64,000 nucleotides of DNA from Rhypophila decipiens (Eukaryota > Ascomycota > Sordariomycetes > Sordariales > Naviculisporaceae). Of the stretch, positions 58,401-64,000 are shown piece after piece. A program made the translations under genes and the position numbers. The notes beneath the pieces were generated by a model that was not told where the DNA came from, made no database searches, and worked only from the letters and a program-made list of their open reading frames with translations. Position 1 is the stretch's first letter. Every line of letters starts with the position of its first letter. Location of the stretch: contig MU858181.1 of NCBI GenBank assembly GCA_033297075.1, forward strand, positions 40,232-104,231, in the 5' to 3' direction.

Positions 58401-61400
58401 GCGGGCTACATTGCCATTGCTGGAGAAGCAATCCGACAGTTGACCAGCACTCCAGACGGCCCAGCGTCAGAAGGCTTCACCATCCGCTCCCTTTCCATCG
58501 GCTCCGCCATGCCACTCCAGCCCGGCAAGACGACCGAGCTCATTACCCGTCTCCAGCCTCACCGTCTAACTGACACTCAAGACTCGACATGGTACGACTT
58601 TTCGATCTTGTCCTACGACGGCAACAAATGGACTCGCAACTGCAGCGGAGAAGTCCACGCCGGCAACCCTTCAGCCGCAGCCCCTGATTACTCGCTCATG
58701 GCGTCTCCGGCAGAAGGACGACGAGCTGTGCCGCGGGCCAAGTGGTACACGGCGTCCAGGAAGGCTGGTCTGGAGTACGGTCCCGCCTTTCAAGGAATCG
58801 ACACCGCCTCCTATGCCATCGCCCGCGAGGCCATCACAGCAACGGTCCGCACATCCGAACAACAGGCCGACGACGACGAAAATGCCCCGGTGCACCCGAC
58901 AACCGTGGACCAGCTCCTCCAGCTTTGCATCATGGGCTCAGTCAAAGGCCACCTGCGCGACATGACCAAGCTCACTCTCCCGGTGCACATATCCGAGATC
59001 TTTATCGCCCGCGGCGCCATTCCGGCAGCCAGCACCGAACCACTAACCTGCGACACCCAGACAGTCTACACAGCAACCGATATGCTCTCGGCCCGCGGCC
59101 AGATGCTCAACTCGTCTGGGAGTCTGGCAGTCCACGCAAAGGGCATCCAGTTCCGCATCCTCGACAGCAGTTCCGCATCCTCGTCCTCCTCGGCCCTGTC
59201 CAATATCCGCCAGTTGGAATGGCGTCCAGACATTGACCTCATCAACAATCCGCGGGAATTCATCCACGAGACGGCCGATTACTCGTCCTCGCTGGAACTC
59301 GTCGAGCGCCTAAACATTCTCTGCGCAATCGAGACAGTCCGTCTCCTCTCCTCTCTTGACCTGTCCCCCGAGACGACTGAAATCTCTTCCCACATGAAGC
59401 GCTTCAAGGCGTGGAATGGGCGATATATTGCCCGTATTCAGTCTGAGGGGTCAGCTGTTGTGCCGACAGCTAGCACCCTCTTCTCCCTGTCATCCGAAGA
59501 CGCGAGGTCCCAAATCGCAACCCTCACAAAAGAAGCCCAATCCACACCCACGGCCCACCTCGCAACCGCCGTCTCGCGCATCTTTCACTCCGTCCAAGAT
59601 ATCTACCTCGGCCGAGTATCCCCCCTGGAAGTCCTCCTGCAGGATAACATCCTCACCGAGATTTACAACTTTTCGAACATACTCGATCATTCTCGGTATC
59701 TGCGGACATTGGCCCATTCAGGTGGGGGTCGATTGCGCGTTCTCGAGATCGGTGCAGGGACGGGTGGATTTACCCAGACGATCCTTGCTGGTCTTGTCAA
59801 TGAGGAGAATGGCCAAGAGTTGTACGAGCGGTATACCTACACTGACATCTCTTCTGGGTTCTTCAAGACTGCCAAGGAGAGGTTTGCGCGGTATAATGGG
59901 GTCGAGTACAAGGTTCTGGATATTACCAAGCCCCCGGGGGAGCAAGCTGGGTTTGAGGAGGGGGAGGTGGGGAGTTATGATTTGGTGGTGGCTGCTAATG
60001 TACGTTTTTCAGTTTCTTCTTTGTCCCTCAACTCTTGAAGTAAAGTCAAGTGCTAACCGACTGTATTGGGATAGTGTCTCCACGCAACACCTAACCTGGT
60101 GACGACGCTTTCTCATGCACGGTCATTGCTCAAGCCCTCCACCGGGAGGATCATGTTCCTTGAGCTGTGTGCGTCGGCCAAGTGGGTGAATTACATTTAT
60201 GGAACGCTGCCGGGGTGGTGGCTCGGTGATGAGGATGCTCTCGGTGGCGATGGGCGTTTTGACGAGCCGTATGTGGATGCAGAGAAGTGGCAGGATGTTC
60301 TTGCTTCTGCTGGGTTTGAGAAGGACAGCTTCTTTGCCATCAAGAATCAGAGAGAGCCGTTTCAGTTGGACAACTTGATGGTTGCGAGGGCGGCTGCTGG
60401 TCCTGCCCCCGGTGCGACTGCGGAGAGGAAAAAGGTGGTTTCGCTTCTGGTGTCTGACCCGGCCAAGCCAACTGGGATGGCTACCGCGCTTGCTGAGGTC
60501 TTGGTCAGCAGGGGCTACGAAGCCTCTTTCTGCTCACTCAACGAGGTGCCGCAGGACGAGGCAGGGAGGGACGTCATCTCCTTTCTCGACGTCGAGTCTC
60601 TCAGCGCCAAGACAAGCTTCTTTCAGAGCCTGACTGAGGAATCACTCAAGGGACTGATCATCTTCCTGACACAGAACCATCTCGGCCCAGACAAGAGCGC
60701 CAACAATATGGTTTGGCTCACCGGGGCGAGCCAGCTTGGCAAAGTCACCAATCCCCATGCCGGTCTTGTGCTTGGTTTCGCACGCACATTGAGGCTCGAG
60801 TTGGGTGTCTCGTTTGCCACCCTCGAGGTTGAAGATCTTGACTCAAGAAACGCCTGGACTGGCGCCGTGGTCGATGTTCTTGCCAAGCTTCAAAACTCAA
60901 CTGAAATTGGCAAGGACTGGAAGGATATCGATCTGGAATTTGCTTTCGTCGAGGGGCAAGTTCAGATCCCCCGTGCTGTGACTAGCAGCGCTGAGGATGT
61001 CCTCGTCAAGGCCACAGATGCTGCCGCGTCTGAGGTGGAGGACTCGAGAGCCAAAACCATCCGCACGCTCAAGGTCTCTCGGCCTGGTTTGCTGAGCAGT
61101 CTTCACTGGCAAGTCACTTTGCCAGATGCCGCCGAGGATTTGGATGACGGACAAGTCGAGATTGAAGTCCGGGCGGCAGGCGTCAATTATCTGGACGTTG
61201 CACTTGCAATGGGCACTGCTCGGGGTACCGGCACTGCTGGCAACCGCGGATTGGGCATCGAGTCTGCTGGTGTGGTCACTCGTGCTGCCCCTGGCAGTGC
61301 CTTCGAAGTTGGTGACGGGGTGATTTGCTGGACTGCTTCCGGAGCTGGATTGTCAACCCATCTTACCACTCCCGCCAACTTGTGTGTCAAGATTCCCGAG

Positions 61401-63501
61401 GGCTTGAGCTTTGACGAGGCTGTGACGCTGCCGACAGCCTATGCCACCGCAATCAGAGGTCTTGTCGAGGTTGCATCATTGTCGCAAGGCGAGACCATCC
61501 TCATCCACTCGGCTGCCGATTCGATTGGACTTGCTGCTATCCAAGTGGCCACGAGCCTCGGCCTCAGTCCTGAAGAAATCTTCGTCACGGTTTCCAATCC
61601 CGAGGAGGGAGAATTCCTCGCCCTTGAGCAAGGCATTCCCGAGTCCAACATCTTCTCTGCGGTTGACAGCTCGTTTGTGTCAGCCATCATGGAAGCCACT
61701 GCCTCGCGGGGTGTTGACGTCGTGGTCAACTCTCTGTCAGGTGAACTCCTCCACGCCAGCTGGAAGTGCGTCGCCGAGGGCGGTAACATGATTGACCTCT
61801 CTGGCAAGGACGTGGCCGGAAATGCCAAGCTGGACATGGCCATGTTTGAGGGCAACAGAGGTTTCCACGGCTTGGACATTGCCGCTTTGGTCTGTTCCAA
61901 ACCGGCCACCGCACGCCGACTCCTCGAAACCACAGTCAAGATGCTCGCCGATGGGTCGATCAAACCTATCAGCCCCATCACCACATTCCCGCCTGCAGAC
62001 ATCAAGAAAGCCTTCCAGAAATTCCAAGGCACAAACAAACCCATCGGAGCAGTGACCATCAAATTCGATCCCGAAAACTCATCCTCATTCCCATCCGAGG
62101 CAATCACCAGCACTGCCGCCTCCTTGGACGGAATCCGTCTCCGCAAAGACAGATCGTACCTTTTGGTCGGCGGTCTCGGCGGTCTCGGCAAGTCAGCAGC
62201 CGTCTGGCTAGCCGAGCACGGCGCCGGTTCCATCATCTTCTTTTCCCGCTCCGCCTCAACGTTCGACGAACAATCCTTTGCCTTGATGCGCGAGCTCGAA
62301 GCCCTCGGATGCGAAGATGTCCAATTCGTGGCTGGTAGTGTCCTTGACGAAGACGACGTGAATGCCCTCGTCGCCAACGCATCCCGGCCCATCGCGGGAG
62401 TCCTCAACCTCGCTGTTGTCTTGAACGTACGTATCACTCTCTTTTTTCTTTTTTTCCCAATTCCACACAATTGTTATTCACTAACCACATATTGATTAGG
62501 ATACCTCCCTCCTCGATCTCGACATCTCATCATGGGAAACCACCACCCTCCCCAAAACCCTCGGCACTGTCAACTTGCACACCTCCCTGCAACGAGCACA
62601 ACCCTCGGACCCGCTAGATTTCTTCGTCCTCCTCGGCTCAATCTACGGCGTCCAAGGAAACCCCAAGCAAGCCAACTACGCCGCGGCAAGTACCTTTATG
62701 GACACCTTTGTTCGATACCGTCACGGTCTAAGACTCCCCGCCAGCGTGATTGACCTCGGCGTGATGCAAGATGTTGGTTTTGTCTCGGAGAACCAGGCCA
62801 TGCTCGATAGTCTGCGTCGCGCCGGGGCCGAGCTGATTGGCGAGAAGGAGTTTCTCGGTGCGTTGGCGTTGGCTATTCGCTCGGGGGTTCCTCCTGTCAA
62901 GTCGGCTGCTGTTTCTGGGCAAGGAGGCTATGTCAATCGGGGACAGCTTATTGTTGGACTGGGCCAGCATGCACCTGATGCACGAAGTCTTGGTCGAAAG
63001 TCGGGTGCTGGCTCTTCAGCTTCCGGGTCTGGCGGTGACGGATCCTCTGACGGCCAGACCAATGGCGCGAATTCGAACAGCAGCAGTGGGGGGAAGTCTA
63101 ACGCGCTGGCGGAATTCAGATCCAAGATCAAGAAAGAGGGACCGTCGGCATTAGAGGATGAAGGCGCAGTGGTCAAGTTCCTTGCGCAACAAATAGGCGA
63201 GTGTCTCAAGACATTGCTCATCATCAGTGATGGGGCGGATCTCAATATTGGATTAGGCTTGGCAGAGTTGGGTGTTGATTCCCTGATTGCGATTGAGCTG
63301 CAGAGCTGGTGGGTCCAGAATCTGGGTATCAGCGTGACTATATTGGAGTTGACCAATAGTCCTTCCGTTTTGGAACTGGGAAAGTTGGCTAGGAAGAGGA
63401 TTCTGGAAGGGATGGGGGCTCCTTCTCTGGTGGAGGGTGCTGGTGATGGCAAGGCAAATGGAGTCAAGGTTGAGGTTGTCGAGGTCCCGGTGGCTGCCTG
63501 A
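55407..63501 (+). CDS. highly reducing polyketide synthase KS-MAT-DH-MT-ER-KR-ACP, 2587 aa
   Basis: Iterative synthase making a reduced alkyl chain. Exons: 55407-56438, 56501-56624, 56685-57245, 57307-59999, 60075-62426 and 62500-63501. The third intron, 57246-57306, has a GC donor (GCAAGT) and a CTAAC branch. Key residues: KS, Cys181 in [32 protein letters not shown], Ser616 in [13 protein letters not shown], His927 in [10 protein letters not shown] and Asp1107 in [18 protein letters not shown] at 1386-1393; [17 protein letters not shown] from His1948; KR, GGLGGLG near 2169, Ser2301 and Tyr2314 in [11 protein letters not shown], Ser2515 in [10 protein letters not shown]. No release domain, as expected for a partner that hands its chain to a SAT domain. 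Both C-methylation and full reduction look possible. The chain length and methyl pattern cannot be read from the sequence. Confidence 0.96.
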
Positions 63502-63823
63502 TTGTCTTTAGTTCTTTGTATTTAGTATTAGTTCTCTTCTGTGATTTCCTAGCGTTTATCTCATTCGTCGTCCGATTTCCACTATCAGCCGTTGCATCTT
63601 TCTTTTTCGTACAAAACAGCACGGTAGCGAAATACTAAAGTTAAATGCCTTTCTTTTTTTCCCATAAATCTATATTTAATTCTCATAATAGGAATAGCTA
63701 TAATTCCTAGTACGCATTAAAGGGAAGTATATAATGTGTCATGGGATAGGCTGCAACCTATCCCATGACATAATGCCTAGACTAGGATAATTAAACGCAT
63801 TATTCTTCAGTAAATCTTTTGTG
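63502..63823. other. AT-rich 3' flank of the reducing PKS
   Basis: AT-rich with T runs, presumably including the polyadenylation region, and with several inverted repeats, for example GGAAT/ATTCC around 63691-63707 and the strong hairpin at 63737-63770. No gene. Confidence 0.5.
63737..63770. repeat. perfect 14-bp inverted repeat, 6-nt loop
   Basis: TGTCATGGGATAGG and its exact complement CCTATCCCATGACA are separated by CTGCAA. The AT-rich setting and the nearby direct repeat suggest the inside or end of a small inverted-repeat element, but no target-site duplication was identified. Confidence 0.7.
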
Positions 63824-63905
63824 TTTTGCTTTCGCTGCCCACACGGTAATCCTCAATTGAAAAATCCATAATCAGACATAGTACCATAGTCTACGAGTCG
63901 TTAGA
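63824..63905 (+). repeat. right copy of about 80-bp direct repeat
   Basis: Same orientation as the copy at 37852-37932 and sharing CTCAATTGAAA and CAGACATAGTACCATAGTC. It lies 320 bp after the reducing-PKS stop codon. The remaining bases to 64000 hold no recognised gene. Confidence 0.85.
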
Positions 63906-64000
63906 TGTAAGGTGATGGCAGGTACGCCTGATCAAGGTGGTCACAATGAGGGCAACAAGTGTCAACAATAGGCGCGAGCAAGAACTAGCATTGATCTTAG

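Noticed and set aside
61439..62470. 343-codon minus-strand frame
   Set aside because: Antisense of the ER and KR domains of the reducing PKS.
1..64000. CRISPR arrays, rRNA genes, bacterial-style operons or riboswitches
   Set aside because: None seen; the sequence is a eukaryotic, intron-containing fungal region.

Overview
The window looks like a filamentous ascomycete (Pezizomycotina) chromosome. Genes are split by many short introns of about 55-115 bp with GT..AG ends and CTAAC/CTGAC-type branch points. The families present are typical of these fungi: Zn2Cys6 regulators with fungal-type activation domains, a fungal rhodopsin-like membrane protein, a short tyrosinase, and iterative SAT-type and highly reducing polyketide synthases (PKSs). 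A Sordariomycete or Leotiomycete is plausible, but the sequence does not fix the class. All exon models were drawn by eye from splice signals and reading frame.

Left part (1-33.5 kb), gene-poor and mixed: a Zn2Cys6 regulator running off the left edge (1-1413), a second Zn2Cys6 regulator (4.0-6.6 kb), about 9.3 kb with no supportable gene, a small Ser/Thr-rich secreted protein (15.9-16.4 kb), a decayed amino-acid permease (17.4-18.3 kb), an F-box-like gene (19.1-20.4 kb), an MFS transporter (23.7-25.8 kb), a four-exon small protein with Gly-Gly-aromatic repeats resembling MABP domains (27.4-28.1 kb), a short secreted tyrosinase (29.4-30.7 kb) and a seven-helix membrane protein (32.2-33.5 kb).

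Middle part (33.5-40 kb), repeat-rich: a 15-bp minisatellite, a small protein with a PP1-docking-like motif, broken coiled-coil and Cys/His-rich fragments, a tRNA-derived SINE-like A-box/B-box unit, and an intact NADPH-dependent FMN reductase.

Right part (40.2-63.5 kb), a compact biosynthetic locus. An unfamiliar 621-aa Ser-rich protein lies next to a salicylate-hydroxylase-like FAD monooxygenase (FMO1). FMO1 is divergent from FMO2, a PaxM-like FAD monooxygenase carrying a long multi-pass membrane extension. Then come a non-reducing PKS (SAT-KS-MAT-PT-ACP-TE, 2100 aa) and, divergent from it across 969 bp, a highly reducing PKS (KS-MAT-DH-MT-ER-KR-ACP, 2587 aa). All catalytic residues checked in both synthases are present. 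The expected logic is that the reducing enzyme makes an alkyl starter, the SAT domain of the non-reducing enzyme accepts it, PT closes the aromatic ring and TE releases a resorcylate, macrolactone or pyrone. The two flavoenzymes would then oxidise it. No cluster-specific Zn2Cys6 regulator, P450 or dedicated transporter lies inside the locus. An approximately 80-bp direct repeat is found at 37.85 kb and again at 63.82 kb, bracketing it.

Most unusual points: a 5-nt micro-exon that restores the FAD-binding motif of FMO1, a GC-AG intron in the reducing PKS, the flavoenzyme-membrane fusion, and the repeat bracket.
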